Under the pieces are notes generated by a model. The model had not been told where the DNA came from. It saw only the letters and a program-made list of their open reading frames with translations, and ran no database searches. DNA of 64,000 bases from Holacanthus passer. Its lineage: Eukaryota > Chordata > Actinopteri > Pomacanthidae. The stretch spans positions 310,001 through 374,000 of the forward strand of contig JAFREQ010000180.1 in assembly GCA_025331565.1 (NCBI GenBank), read 5' to 3'. Below are positions 34,923-48,919 of this stretch, in pieces. Position 1 is the stretch's first letter, and each line of letters starts with the position of its first letter. A program made the position numbers and the translations under genes.

Positions 34923-34930
34923 GACTATAC
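34923..34930. repeat. hAT target-site duplication, right copy
   Basis: Exact copy of the 8-mer at 33899-33906, abutting the element end tggtgatgcctg. Confidence 0.93.
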
Positions 34931-34934
34931 TGTA

Positions 34935-35615
34935 GTCGCCATATGTAGATTTTGTGGTAAAGAGTAAAATGGTGGCAATGGACACATGGTTTTGCAGAAT
35001 CGACAAATATCAGTGTCATTTTGTGGCAGTGGGGTTGGCTATATTCACTTCTGTCTTCTTTATAGATTTAGCTCGATTCAAAGCTGCAGTTTAGAGCCTG
35101 TAGAATATTTCTATCTGAAGTCAATTTGGGAAAAGCTGAGATGAGAAGAGCAATTTAATTCCCTCTCATCCACACAAATTGGCAAATCACCCTGAGCTGG
35201 ACAGCAGGGTCATCGTGCTACGCTTCCAATCAGGGCTGGATGTGCCACATTAAATACCACAACAACAGAGAGATGTAATAGAAAATAGGAAAGCTCTGTG
35301 CGTGTGGCCATCAGGACAACCTGGGACGGATCTACACGCAGGGGTTTGGCATAATATCAGGGCGGTTGAATCAATACTGTATTTCTACATGAAAGCCTGT
35401 CTTTTTTCACACAGCAGTCTCATCTTTAATCAAACATGATGTTTTCATCAGAGCTGTTGTACTAGATGCAGATTTGGCTATGCTTTGCAGCTATAATTAG
35501 AGGCGAGGAATTTGTTAAATATTTCTGTTTGCATAATAAATCCCTTTTCCCTGCTCCTGATTCTACCATGGGTGCCAACACTTTCACTACTGCTGTCTTC
35601 CTCTTCCTCTCTTAC
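34935..35615. other. No gene seen
   Basis: Unique-looking sequence. Nothing recognisable. Confidence 0.5.
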
Positions 35616-35618
35616 ACA

Positions 35619-35641
35619 TACACACACACACACACACACAC
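35619..35641. repeat. Short (AC)n microsatellite
   Basis: AC repeat of about 23 bases. Confidence 0.93.
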
Positions 35642-35644
35642 TCT

Positions 35645-36790
35645 TATTCAGAAGCTGCTTAAGATAAAATATTCCCTCACTTGGTGTTTTGACGATGGCG
35701 GTGGAGATGGCTGTCGAACACAATGCTTTAAAATCTCCCATATGCCAGATGTTAAACTGGTTTGAACTGGACGGTCATAGCATATGATGAGTGTGTGAGT
35801 GAGTTACAATTCACTTGCATGAGGTGTTTAGTGTCTAAAAAGAAAATGGTGGAGGAAACAGTGTCTCCTATCCCCATCTGTCCTGAGGCTTTTAGAGGCT
35901 CATTCCTATTTCTCAGTGACCTCAGTGTAACTTAATGAAGTGGGTTTCTTTTCACTGAAAGACTTGAGTTGGGGCATATTTTAGGGCACAAGCAAACTCT
36001 GCCTCTCACCCGCACTACATTGGAAATTGACGTATCATTGAATCCTCGTGAAGCTGCTGTGAAAACGGACGATCGCTCAGGAAAGTTGTCCTTCCTTTGG
36101 TTTGTGTGCACATGAATGTGTCCCTATCCCTATGTGAGTGTGTGGGTTTGCACTGTCTGTGAGTTTGTGATTGCTGTATTTTTCCACTGAAACAGCACTC
36201 ACTTCGCCACCATGCACTCTGTCTGTGACAACGACAGCACTGTAATGATGAGAAAACATGAATGAAGAATGCAGACAGAAGAGTGGGGGGATAGAGAGAG
36301 ATACTGGGTCAGTATTTGCTTATCTGCACCGGGATTAAGATTACGGTCAGTAATCTGGAATGCACAGATGGGTGACCGGTCCAACACCCACACACGCACC
36401 AACAAACACAAACACACATTCATGAAAAGATTTATGTGCCACGTCAGCTCAAAGCCGAGGTTAGAGAAACAGAACAGCATACCTCTGTCATTTCACTCGC
36501 TTTAAATTGTACAGACATCTCCCGTTCAGCACAGCCACATGTGCTGTGCTGGAAATCTTTTCTTATGATACCCATACCAGTAGCTTCATCTGTTGATGAA
36601 TCTGTAGGAGTAAAGCTTGGGTGCATGGCCCCCTCACTTTTACTACTTCAGGTTATTTTTTTCTTCTAACACTGCAGCCACCATGTACAGGAGATTTGAG
36701 CTGATGAAAATGTCGATACACTCATCTGAGTTGCCTTTAGTTATTGCCATGCACTCACAGGATTAATCTTTACAACAATAGCAAGTAATT
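35645..36790. other. No gene seen
   Basis: Unique-looking sequence with CA-rich patches near 36385-36420. No recognisable gene. Confidence 0.5.
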
Positions 36791-36794
36791 TGAC

Positions 36795-36814
36795 TTTTTT
36801 TTTTTTTTTTTTTT
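36795..36814. repeat. T20 homopolymer
   Basis: About twenty consecutive T. It could be the complement of an old poly(A) tail, but no retroelement body is recognisable next to it. Confidence 0.9.
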
Positions 36815-38275
36815 ACACCAGATTTTGTCTCTCAGGCAAAACATGAGCTTATAGGTGAAGGTTGTTGCAGCTTTATGCAGCTGCTGAAGAAGACTGTGGA
36901 CATTACTAGGGCCTGAAAAAAAGTAAAAAAATATAATGTATTGTCTTTATTTACAGTTAATCCTCCTAAAGGAATGCAAAGATAACGCAGCAAAACACAG
37001 TCGACTTTGTAGTAAAGGCGGAATTAAAACATCATTTATTGAGTTTAAAGTTTCATTGTTGACCAAACATTTTTTACATAGCATTTATCCTCAGGTCTTT
37101 ATGAGGGAAATTGCAGCCATTACTCATTAAATAATTAGGTAGGCTTACATCCTCTTTTGACAAGTCAGAATCTCTTCTTTGAAAAAGACCTATTTCCAGT
37201 ATAACGCCACCATTTGAGGAGTAAGTCTTGTGTTCATTGCACAGTTCCACACCAACGTGTAGACAGTTTTGCAATTTTAGAGCAAAACCAGAGTGGCGAA
37301 AAAATATGTAATGTAAGTTTATTGGCCCGAGAGGCGGCGGAGAAAATGGGCTCAAATGGAAGCTGTTAGTTCTCTCTAGATAATGACGGTGCTCGATCAG
37401 TCTCACAGCAACCTGTCCATTAGATTTTGATGTATCATGTGTACGAGTGGAAACTCGTGCTTCTTTGTGGCTCTAGAGGAATGATCAGAGGCTTTTCAAA
37501 CACATGAGGGTTCAAGTGTTGGATGGATGGATTTAACAATCATGATGCTCAGGCTCTGCAACCAGGACGAGGAAAATCACTGCTGTTATCACTCATATTA
37601 CTGTGTCCAACCCAAAAGCATGTCTCACTGCTGGAACACTGATCTGCTTACCACGTTCTTTGAGGTAAACCATTAATCTGTAATGGGTTACACTTCATTT
37701 CCCAATTTCAAAGCAGACTATTGTAAATTCAATTACATTTAATCTGTTATTCCTCCACCTCGAGTGGACGATTAAGCAGTGTAGGTGAACCATGCCCTGT
37801 GTAGTCACTGGAAAGTCATGTGAAAACCTTGTGATTTACAACTTTACCTCTCCTCTTATTTTTCTAATCTCAGTCTTTGCTCTGTTTTTTTTTCATGTAG
37901 AGTACTGTGTGCACAATAACAATGCATCGGCAATAAGAAGTCAAGTCAAAATAAAATATGGATTAGTGTCAGATATCCCATCGCTCTGCTGCTGGATAGG
38001 ATGCTGATATCGATAAAAGAATATAAAAAAAGACATCCCCAGGAGAAATGAAATATCATAGCATCCAATATCACCGGGCTGAGTCCTTTTTCATTAGCCA
38101 GTTACACGGAGAATGTTCTTCAGCTAGAGGGAGCTCAACCTTTATTATTGTCACTCTGTTTCTTAGGGGTTTTCGTCCCATCTCTGTCCTTTATTCTGTC
38201 ATTGCTGACATTTTTTCTCCCAGTGCTATTAATCTCAAACTGAAGTCGCCTATAGTAAGTATTTACGCTTGATAT
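36815..38275. other. No gene seen
   Basis: Unique-looking. The longest minus-strand frame (37074-37406, 110 codons) has no known domain. Confidence 0.5.
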
Positions 38276-38279
38276 TTTA

Positions 38280-38500
38280 AGGTTGCACTGGTTGATATTT
38301 TTATATTAATAATGACTCAAGTATGATGTGAAAAATGACACTTGTTCTGACAAACCTTACAGAGAACGATCACCCGACTCATCATTGTTCATCACGCTTG
38401 AATCATCAATCGTTGTTTCATTTTCACGGCCCACAATTTTACTGTTTTGGTCAAGTTGTCACCCTCATTTCCAGCCACAGCAGGCAGCTACTTTAAGTGG
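38280..38500 (+). repeat. Dispersed repeat family B, copy
   Basis: Contains acagagaacgatcacccgac at 38361-38380, matching the 23.45-kb copy at 18 of 20 positions. Upstream, tatgatgtgaaaaatgacac aligns with the same copy's tgtaatgtgaaagatgtcac. Non-coding. Confidence 0.6.
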
Positions 38501-38504
38501 AGCA

Positions 38505-41500
38505 TTTAGCAGCAAAAGAATGAAACTCCAAATACTGTAAATGCTAATGTTACTCCATGTTTGCTGGATATATAAGCAGGCAATAATTTGTTAACATGTC
38601 AGTCATATCAGCTTTAAACAAATGTGATTTACATTTTGCTGTGGAGCTCCACCTTAAGTGACAAAACAACAACAACAAATTAAATGCAGTCCATTTTTGT
38701 TCATGCCCCAGCCTTCTGACTCGAAATTAAAATGACTGACTAAATGACACAGACTCCAGTACTGCTTTTTTGACGAGACACTAGAGCATGATTGCAATTC
38801 AGTAAATATTGAATAAATTCATTTATACTTGTGAAGAATAGACAATCAGCATTTACAGCCTGATAATCAGCTTGATACTGATCAATTCTACAATGACTAT
38901 TTAATCAGTTAAACATCCGTCTCATCAGAGGTTGATGGCATTTGACTTTTTAATTAAAGGCAAATGTTGACTGTAATACAACAAAATTGATTTACAGTAC
39001 TGATCTAATCTTAGTAACGATGAAGTGGAGATGGAAGAGGAGGTAAAAACACACGGACATCATTTTTTACACAGCAACACAAGCACACTCACGTGATACA
39101 TTCGAGCAGTAGCACATGTTGGGGTGTGTGTGTGTGTGAAGGCTTCATCCTGTGCAGCCTGCAGACCTGTCCACATGTCCGCTTCAGTTCTCCCTCTACA
39201 GTGTTTCCCCTGTCATCTCATACTCTCCTCTGTAATTTCTTCTGTCAACTCATCATTTCACTCACTTTAAATCTCTCACCCTTCTTCCTCAGCTTCCTGC
39301 CCTTTATGTCTTGTTTATCTCTAGAAGAGAAACATGCAGAGCTCCCGAGCCTGCGAAGGTTCACGACCTCAGCTTCCTGTCAGGAGCCGTCTCCTCTTGA
39401 GTTATATGGATTCTGAAACATTGACAGCTGATGTGCCGGACATGACCCCTGCCGAGCCTACTCATACCTCTGAGCGTTCTCGCTAACTTGTCATGAGCTA
39501 TGATCCTTTCCAGACCATACACTCAGCTCCAAGCACCAGTGCTATAGCAGCATGGCAGACATGCATCAAAGTCCAAGCAGCCACTGGACTGACCAGGTTT
39601 TTGCAAACAATGCCTCAACTGACCTCAGTGAAATGAACTAATCACGCCACAGTCTGGCTGAGAGTGAGTGGAGGGAGGTGAAAACACACCACTGTAAAAG
39701 AAAAGGGTGCACTGGATTTATAACACAAAACAAAACAAGAGCATCAATGCGAAACGTATGCGGTGCCATAGTCGATTATCTTGTTATTCGTAATAATTGA
39801 AAGCCAAAATTGTAATTAAGAATAAAATTTGATGAATCACCCTGCCCAAGCAGCTAGAATATAATAATGTGGCAGATTCCTTATATAATGCATCATCATC
39901 TAAATATAGCAACACTGAGACCAACTCAAAAGACGACATTTCACTTGACTGTAAGAATATCTGGCAAATATACTAAACATGTTAGTGGACACAGTTACCT
40001 GTGGAATTATTTTTGCTTCAAAAAACGAAATGTCCCAGAGCAGATCAAGCAAAATAACTGGCAGTGGATGAACATAATTACGTAACATAATACATTACAA
40101 AAGATGAGCCCAAACACACACAGCTATATACTGAATACAACTATTCACTCTTCATTGAATTATATATTTTTTTTTTTCACATGTAATCCTGAAATTTAAA
40201 AGCCGTGTTATACTGTGTGTATTGATAACAGCTGCATGGTTGGCCAGTTATGATAATACTGACAAACTGCTGGTAACATTTGACAGTGTTTTGAGACCTG
40301 ACTGATGAATGAAAGTGTCGACAGCCCTTCACTTTATAGCTGCTTATGACAGCATTAACATTAGTTTAACAGACTGACATGACAAGCTGCTTGAAGGTCC
40401 AGATTCTGAACTCATATAGGTAATAATTATAATATTATGCGCTTAAAGGTTTAATGGCAAAATACCAGTTGCTGTTTGCAACGGCTGCTGCCACATTAAA
40501 ATTGACTTGAGGTGATCATCTAGATTGATTATGGATGTCTTTAAGCAAAGAGACACAACCCTCTCCTTATTCTTTCCAAACATAAAAATAATACAGAGAG
40601 GTGAATCGTCTTTCACAAAATCTTCTATGCCAATATGTAGAGTTCTCAGGGACAGAAAGAGAACCTATTAACCAGGCTCAGGTTTTTGAAATTCGCTACA
40701 GCTGAGTAAATTTATTGCTGACAGCCCTCAGCAACAGCAACAGTCAGTAATGTCACTTGCTACAGCACTTTAAAACACCACTGAATATGTACTTAAAATC
40801 TTAAAATGGATTCTTGAAATTAATAATATTGGGAAAAAATGCTGTATTATTTACTGTTTGACTCAGCACAGCTCCATCTGGTCAAGACAAACAGCTGATG
40901 CTTCTAATGCAAATGTGCAGTAACAAGACAAAAAATCCAAAGTTTACTAGTAACATAATTCTGTTCTGCTCTTACAGTCAGGGGGCGGAAAACAGTCAAC
41001 AACAGAGCAAAGAGCAATGGTGAGAGGAGTTGAGGAGGAGTTCTCGTCCACCAAACTGCATGAATCACAAAAGTGATGGGTGGAAAATGTTCAGTATCGC
41101 AGGAGGAATTAAATATTCCTCCCAGCACAGAGGACATAATTACAGGCATCCAGTGATTTATCAACAGCCAGGCTCTTAGTATGCAGGGCTTCTCTATCAA
41201 GTGTACATAGGGTATGTAGTGCATGCATTGGCCAGCCTCTAATTGTGATGGGTTAGTGTACGTCAGGCCAATGGGTTCAGGTGGAAAAGGCAGAAAAAAA
41301 ACACATTCAGGAAATGACATGTAAGTGATTACTGAGTGAGTAGAGTGTCTTTTCATGTTCCCTGTAGCTGAAAAATAATTTTGCTTATTAAACCCTGAGA
41401 AACAGTTTCATAAAAGTGAAACATACAGTGCACTGCATCTATCTAATTTTAGGTTCCAAGAATGCAACTAACCACCCCATCAGAAACATACATGCATTTT

Positions 41501-42450
41501 TAAACTTAGTTACACTGACAGGAAAATACTACGCAAGGAGCAGGTTGTAGTGGTGGAGGGAGCTGCAGCAGCAAAAGGGCTTGGCACAAGCAAATTAGCA
41601 GAGCAATGGCGGTTTTAGACCTGTAGTTCGTTTGCTTTGTTCCGATTCAGGAACTAATTTTGCGCCTTCGTTCATTTGTGTTCACATGCACCATTCAAGA
41701 GCCGTCTGTCCAAAAGTTGCAAACAAATGCCATGTGCCAGCAAGCTGTTCTCTCATTGGTCAGAAATGTTACCAGGAAGGTTTGCCTCAAAACACTTTCT
41801 CCATTTTTTTCCTTTATCATTACGGGCCGTGCACTGTGTATTGCTAATTGTTTTCACCGTGTTTACATGGTAAATATAGCAGTGTTCATTAAATGACAAA
41901 ATATCTAGTTCCAGAGATGTGTGAGTATAAAACAACATCCTGATGCATCTTATTAGAAGATGTGCCCCCTCAAGAGCTCACTGTCGGAGATGAGCTCTGA
42001 TGGGTGTAAACCACCACAAACTCAGACAGCGCGTCAGGTAAACTTGATTAGATAGCTGTACCTGTGATGTGAAAGAACATCCCATGAGGCAATGCATGAG
42101 CCGCTTCTTTCCGATGGTACGGTTGATCGTGTTCTGATAGCAAACAAGCCACTCCAGCGTTCGAGTGGAGGTGAGCCGAGACCACCCTCTTTCTGAGACT
42201 GCGCTCTTCAGGATCAGCTCTAAACTATCACATATGGCTGAACGTCCACGATATTATTCTAATACAATCACGAGGTTTATAGGGATCTCCTGTTATGAAC
42301 TACTGGACAAGTGAAAAAAGTTAGACTTGATGGCAGCGCTAAAATAAAAGATCACTCAAATCATTAAGATTCTTCCTCCGGGGAAAATAAATGTAAGTAC
42401 AAAAACGTTCTTGCAATTCAACCTTAAGTACTTGTAGAAATATCACTTTG
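38505..42450. other. No gene seen
   Basis: About 4 kb without a supported feature. A short TG tract lies at 39122-39139 and an AT/T-run patch at 40160-40180. The minus-strand open frame at 40904-41356 (150 codons) is among the longest in the window. It has no recognisable domain and a residue mix expected of chance, so I do not call it. Confidence 0.5.
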
Positions 42451-42454
42451 GACC

Positions 42455-42588
42455 TGGCCTTTAATCGATGGTGACAGTGTAGGTACAGAGAGGAAATATA
42501 GGGAGAGAGAGAGAAGGGTATGACCTGAATGAGAGACTTTCTAGTGATGTGGTATGCATCTCAACCACTCCACCGCTGGATGTCCCTA
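42455..42588 (-). mobile_element. tRNA-headed SINE with a CT-rich body, second copy
   Basis: On the minus strand the head near 42588 reads catccagcggtggagtggtt then gagatgcataccacatcac (A-box-like). After a short decayed section come ggtcatacccttctctctct and ccctatatttcctctctgta, ending near attaaaggccagg. It matches the 27.5-kb SINE in layout and in the CT-rich body. The B box is not well kept. Confidence 0.6.
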
Positions 42589-42589
42589 A

Positions 42590-43675
42590 AGCCAACACTT
42601 CTAATGGGGCTACAATAAATTTCATAGTAACCTTTTTTTATCTTCACAGCCCGAGCGGAAAAATATAAGCTGTTGAAGGACAGTATTTTCACTAATTTAA
42701 AGAATTATTTCATCGTCAATAGCTGAGAAAATACTCTAAAGATACAACAGCATACATCAGTGTCAGTGTCAGAAGAACTCCCCATTATAAAATGAAGGAC
42801 CTCATTTCAGACAGCTCCTCAGTTGGATCACCGTGTAAGCCACTTGCGCCTCACGTCAAAGAAAGTTTGCATTCACTGCATTGTGAAATGTTGGACGAGT
42901 GAAACAAGCCATTCATTTGATGCAACAGGAGGCTATCAGTCTGTCTGCACAGCAGGACTGAGATTAAAGGAACATTCTGAGCTGAGAAACTACTGGAGCC
43001 CAGAGGAGGTTATCAAATCCAAGAATGCCCGTTCAATACCGCTGCAAAAAGTTATTCACGAGGTGTTTTGGGGGAAAACAAACATCTGAAAAGTCTCCAA
43101 AGCACAGTGGAGCATGCTCACAGTCTGAGATGCACGTGTGAGTATGCGTTTGATGTTGCTCCATCAATTAAGACACACAGCTGTTCATTTTCCCCATTTA
43201 TCTCAACCAGAGCTGAACTACAGATCACAGTGCTGTTTGAACGTGATGTGGTATTGACAGAATGAATCTGAGAGCTCCCACTCATTCTCACACACCACAT
43301 CACTGTCCAGTTGGCAATTAACGTACATCATCCAAGCTTCAGTCACTGGACTCACGGGAACCAAAGCACACACCCACAAGTACTGAACAACAATTCTTTA
43401 GATGTCACCAAAGACTGAGGAGGTGAAATGGGAATGGGATTCTAAATATAATATTTGGGCATCATCACAGCATTGGTTTAAGTTTGGCTGATGTATGATT
43501 TTGTCAGTGATGTTTCATTCATCAAGAACTTGACTGGCCAAAAAAGGGAATGAGCTTAAACAGTTTTATCAGCACAACTGATACAAAAACAGACTTGAAA
43601 AAGAAGAAACACTGTTTGTATGTTGTCTGCACCCTAATGTGCTGATGTTAGAGCACATTTCACCATTTCAGTCTG
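42590..43675. other. No gene seen
   Basis: Unique-looking sequence. Nothing recognisable. Confidence 0.5.
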
Positions 43676-43679
43676 CTGA

Positions 43680-44045
43680 ATTTGTTGGCGAATTTGATAA
43701 TTTGCACTAAACACAAGGCCAATGGGAATCTGATCATAAACCAAAGTAATTTGTTAAACAATCGGACAAATTCAAAATCTGACCTACTGGTGGCTACAAA
43801 AGTCATCTCATCCTGAGGGTACCATAAATATCTGTAGCAATCCATCCAATGGTTGTCAAGACTTTTCATTAAAACCAAGCATGTCTTGGTGTTTGTGGAA
43901 ATGTGCGGGGGAACACCAGAGTCAATAGGATCCATCCTGTGAGGACCATGCATTTCTGAACAGAATTTCAAGGCACTCCATGCATTCGTCATTGAGACAT
44001 TTAAGTCTGGACTAAAGTGGTGGACCAGCTGGGATCAGCTGTTTG
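43680..44045 (-). repeat. Dispersed repeat family A, long copy
   Basis: One of the fullest copies. It includes aatgggaatctgatcataaa near 43721, then caatccatccaatggttgtc near 43839-43858, and gtctggactaaagtggtgg near 44004-44022. The last phrase matches 12629-12647 with one difference. The opposite-orientation phrases ctattggatgga and ggtccctt appear in the copies near 18.7 and 56.6 kb. Non-coding. Confidence 0.7.
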
Positions 44046-44049
44046 TCCC

Positions 44050-47000
44050 TCCAACACAACCTGTGGTATATGGCTAAGAACAGCATTACTTGAGGCACAG
44101 CATTTCCCCAAACTGCCTGTCAGAGTCACACTAACTTTAATATGACTCAACAGGTGAAATTTGACATAACACAAAAACAAATTGTATATGAATGATGAAT
44201 AACAGCTTAGGCAATCCTATCTCATCTTAAATAAAGAAGAATATTTTGTGACTGTGCATGATTTCTATTATCATCTTTATAAAATCTAAACTGCCACAAA
44301 TTTAAAGTCCTTGCTCTGAGAATTGAAAGTGCACCACATTTATGAGATGGCATGTACCAAATACACCACAGCATGCTGACATCTCGGGTTTTCATCTCAC
44401 CTAGATGTGCAGAAATTGCAAAAGTATTGAGGGAAAAAAAAGCAGATCTATCTTTCAACAGCGCCTCAGTCAAGTTGGTACATTTTTAAACCAGGCTGAC
44501 TGTGGCACTATTTCATCTATATAAGCAAAGATCTGAGCACATGAACATCTGAACATCTTTTAAAGAATGAGGTTTTACTACTTTATCCTTTTGGTATTAG
44601 ATATCAAGTGATATCATATGAAAAGACATAATCTGCACCACTTTTTGTCAGTGCAGAAGGAAACATATAGTAGTAGTAACAACTGAGCATGTTTGAATCA
44701 ATGCATATTAAATTGGGATCATAAGAAACATGTTAAATCCAAAGGCATAAAATGTATAAATGTATGATGTATGTATAAAAAAAGCAATGCAAAATTGAAC
44801 TGGATATGAATTTATATACATCATTAAAAAAATCTCTGGCAGACAGTTTTGTGAAGTAATTCATTACTTGGTAAGATGTTACAGTATTCAGCAGTGTAAA
44901 GGGTTTCCAATTCAATTCAAATAGGTCCAGTTACCACTCCAATACTTCATAATTTGGGGGCTGGCTATCTGTCTTACCAGGAGTTGAATGGGATGGTTGA
45001 ATTTCTTCTTTGTGCTCAGAGGAAAAACTGGTCTGGGACTTGTTGACTTCGGCTTGGTGCAGTGGTTGGAGATGGAGGGAGGCTGCCAGCCATGTTTCGT
45101 GCTCTCTCTCTGCCAACATTCAGGAATCATGTGGGTTGTGTTTAAAGTTGAAGGCTTTGTGAATCTTGAAATTTCTGACAGTTATCTCCCACTTGATGAA
45201 AAGAACAACATGAGTCTCAAAAAACCCGTAGTGAAATGGCCACAAAGCCATCACATTTAAGTGAATGCAAATATTAATACTTATATAAATCATGAGTTTT
45301 AAAAGGAACTATAGATGTTTTCACTTGTTAGTGAACCCCTCCAAATATGTAACACAGCAAATGTAGCAAATTTAGGCTCTAGACTAGCAGTCCCAATTGG
45401 GATAAGTAAGATAAGTAATTTAAGATATTGTTGATCATGTTTCATGTATTTGAACAGGGACAATGCAGAATGAATATTAAACTTATACAAAACAATGACA
45501 GACGTAATGCACCAGGTTTTTTGGAAACAGCTATTCTCCAGACTAATAATAGTTACGAGTAACCAATTGTGAATAAGGTCATTAATAATGTAATTGCAAT
45601 GTAACTAATGTCCTTTGCTGTTAAGTAAATAGTAAAATACTGTAATGGATTTTTAAATGTGTAACATTTTTCAACTAACTTGCTCAAAATTGCAATAGTG
45701 CAGCAGAATTAAAATCATTAAAACTAGTGCGCAAACTTGCTCAAATGTGTTGAATGTTGAAAAAGTGCTTACTCTCGCAGACTTGGAAAGCCTGTTTCAA
45801 GATATCCGTTTCAAGATACACTGTTTTCATCTTCAGATGGTAAGAACGTAAAGACCTTTCATCTATGTTCCACCCTTTTGTAACCGCATGCTGTAGCCAG
45901 CCTTGGTTTCATGACATAGACTTTGCATTGACAGCTGCCTTTCCTTCCTTCTTTCAATTTTTACTGTACTGGCTGCAGACTTCTCCCTTGACCTTGGGAT
46001 CAAGCATTAATAATACATTGTGCAAAATCCAAAATCAAAAAATGCTGCCCTCTTTTCAGGGCTGCAGGTTTTCTACAGGGCTGGAGACAGGAGTAACAAA
46101 AACAACTCCAAATGAGAAGCAACACTGTCCAACTTTCAAACATTTCAAATCATTCTGTCGCTATAGTATAAAGGCAATCAGGGAACTACAAGGACACAGC
46201 CTGTGCACCTCATCTACATCTCGCTTGTTTGTCGAAGAAAGAAAAAAAAAAAATCCCATCTCATTTGTGGTTAGGGTGTGAATTTCACTCAAGCATGAAA
46301 TCCTGAGCCTATCACTCACAATGTAATATACATTCCCCAGCATGGACAGTAATTTGTATGGAAACAATATACAGCGCCAGACGACACACTTGAACAGATC
46401 AAACAACATTAGCATCCCCCAAGTTGTGCATGTCACGGTATTATCTCGCTGTCTTCAAAGTGTGAAATCCATTTCAGAGGCGGACCGAACAACATGCAGA
46501 TGAGCTCGAGCACTGACCCATGACGGTGTGTGAGAAGAACACATTATAAACTATGGAATAAACGCAAGAACATCGAGAACAAGAGTCCAGCTTGGACGAC
46601 CAACAGGAAAAAAACTAATTGCCTTTTAAACGCTCTTGTTACATTTTAATAGAGAAAAGGCAGGATCAAACAGCAGAGTGCAGAGAAACACTGAGGCTGA
46701 CAAGACGCTACTGAGGCTTGAACCTTTACTGTAACTCTATGCATTTATTATTATATTGGCTAATATACTGCAACAAGTACTGATTGATTACCGTGTTTAA
46801 GCTCTCTTTGTTAATCTTCTTTCAAAAAGTTTTCACTCCAACATGCAAGGAGGCAAAACTATTAATGACAAAGTAGTTATTAGAGCACAACACTGACAGC
46901 GATGACAAGTCATTCATTCAAAATTCTGGCACCTGCTGAATGTGTTGGATTTTCCTGTTCATAGGCTGATGTTGCTTGTGAAAATTCTTATTATAAATAG

Positions 47001-48550
47001 CTTTCATTTTTTGATTGTTCCAACACGTCACCCCAGATATGAAAAGATCAGAATGTATTCACACTACAATAAGAGTGATGATCTACATGTTTTTGGTTTG
47101 AACATTCACATTTTGAATATATTATTTTGAGAGCTCGCAGTCTGCTGCTAGCGTTGCTTAAGGAACTTCCTGCTGCCGCTGGCGCTCCTCACAGGGAAAC
47201 ATGTCTGCTCATCTGCTCTGATTAAACAGTAGAAGAAGTCTGACACAAACACGTTTGCCACTTATATATTAGATCACCTGTCTGTTAAATGTTAAAGAAA
47301 ACGTCACCTCGCGCTGTTTCACAAATAATATTGGATGTTTCCCTGGTGCCATTGGTTTGTTCAGTGTGTGGTGAGCGGTGAGAACAAAAATGGTACATAT
47401 AACAGCTCTTACAAACCAGTTATTTATTAGGACAGGCAGTTGAGGCGTATTGACCTTGAAAAAAAAAATCTGTCTTTTAATGACACCGAATTGGAAGTGT
47501 TGTTAACATTAGACCTGTATGTAGAGAATGTCTGCCTGTGTCTTTGTGCTGCAGCTGCTTCCAATTCTACTTTAGGAATGGGTAAAAGAGTTTGACTAAA
47601 TAGTTTTAAGTCAAGAGCCACTTGTTTTTCACTGAGCTTTCAATGGCATCTCAAGGTCTTCATTAAGTTGGGTCAGGTGTCACCTGATCTAAGTGACAAC
47701 AGAGCCAACTTAAATTTGTTTAAATTAGTGAGTGAGTGAACCTTGAGTTGAAAGTATTTTGTCTAACATCTATTCCCAAGGTCAAGCATGAACTTTAACA
47801 CTTGAGTCAACAGAGTTTCTTATCAGGAATTCAGTATATTACATATTACAATCAACAAAATGTAAGAAAATATAGAAACTCTTTAGACTGATCCTGAGAG
47901 GTTCCTGTCACGTGGCCACAGAGCTAATGACTGTTGCTCCTTAATCCAGATACAGTAAGATTTATATTGGACAGTCACAAATCAAGGTCTCACAATTATA
48001 CGACATTGACAGCCTTTTATGGTATATGTGATATCAAAACACTGTTTGGAATAAAGCTGATGTCGGAATGAAAGGAGCATGACTCAAAAATCAATGTGCG
48101 AGATATAAAAAGAGCATTAAGAGGATTCATATTTCTAAGGAGAATTTCATACAGGAGATCATATTTCCTCCACAAAAGGAAATATGTCACTAAGCAGGAT
48201 TTAGCTTCTCATTTCCTCTGGTTCGGAGAGAGTGATTAGTGTCAGCCAGACGAGACTGGGATTGTGCAAGATGTGCTCACAGTTTGTTCGAATTTTGTCC
48301 GCACTGACTCGCAGGTCGGCTAAAAATCAAACAAGGAACATTAAAATTATTACACATAAACAAGAAAACTACCTCAAAACAATATCAATACATCATTCTG
48401 CTTGAAGAAATTCTTCATTCAGTCATTTTCTTTTTTTTTATCACTTTAAGCCATTTTCCCAATAATAACAACAAAAGTACACATTATTTATTATTATTTA
48501 TGTTAAATTTAGGCTCAGAAACACTTCAGCAGAAGAGATGCTCACATACA
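44050..48550. other. No gene seen
   Basis: About 4.5 kb of unique-looking sequence. Overlapping minus-strand frames at 44912-45130 are Ser/Pro/Lys-rich and unrecognised. A plus-strand frame at 45865-46281 (138 codons) shows no domain. There is an A12-type run near 46239-46253. Confidence 0.5.
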
Positions 48551-48554
48551 ATGA

Positions 48555-48670
48555 AAAGGAATAGTTCAACATTTTGGGAAATTTCTAAAGTAAGGTCAGA
48601 CAATCGACATCAGCCTCATGTCTGTCTTCAGCTGCAAGTCCTTTCCTCCGCCCAAACCTCCCTTCAGGGG
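48555..48670 (+). repeat. Dispersed repeat family C, copy 3
   Basis: Contains ttcaacattttgggaaat at 48565-48582, matching 7309-7326 with one difference. The remainder of the copy is degenerate. Confidence 0.6.
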
Positions 48671-48919
48671 GCAGACGATGAGTAAGAAGTAAATAAATAA
48701 ATGTGAGCACAACCACAATCTTTGAGTAATTTAGCCGACCATATGTGGAAAGTCAGGCTATAGCCAAAGATGCCGTGCAGAAGTGCTGGACATCTGGATA
48801 AACTGTTGTAAGAAATAGACACGTAACTGAAATCACACATTTCTGTCATGTACAGGTTAAAGAAACAAGGTACACTGTGTATATATGAGAGCTTTAGAGG
48901 TGTTGGTCGGTGTATTGTT

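Noticed and set aside
36795..36814. T20 as the tail of a processed pseudogene
   Set aside because: No recognisable coding sequence on the minus strand next to it.
40904..41356. Minus-strand open frame of 150 codons
   Set aside because: No known domain or convincing signal peptide, and no neighbouring exon evidence. A frame of this length is expected occasionally in 64 kb.
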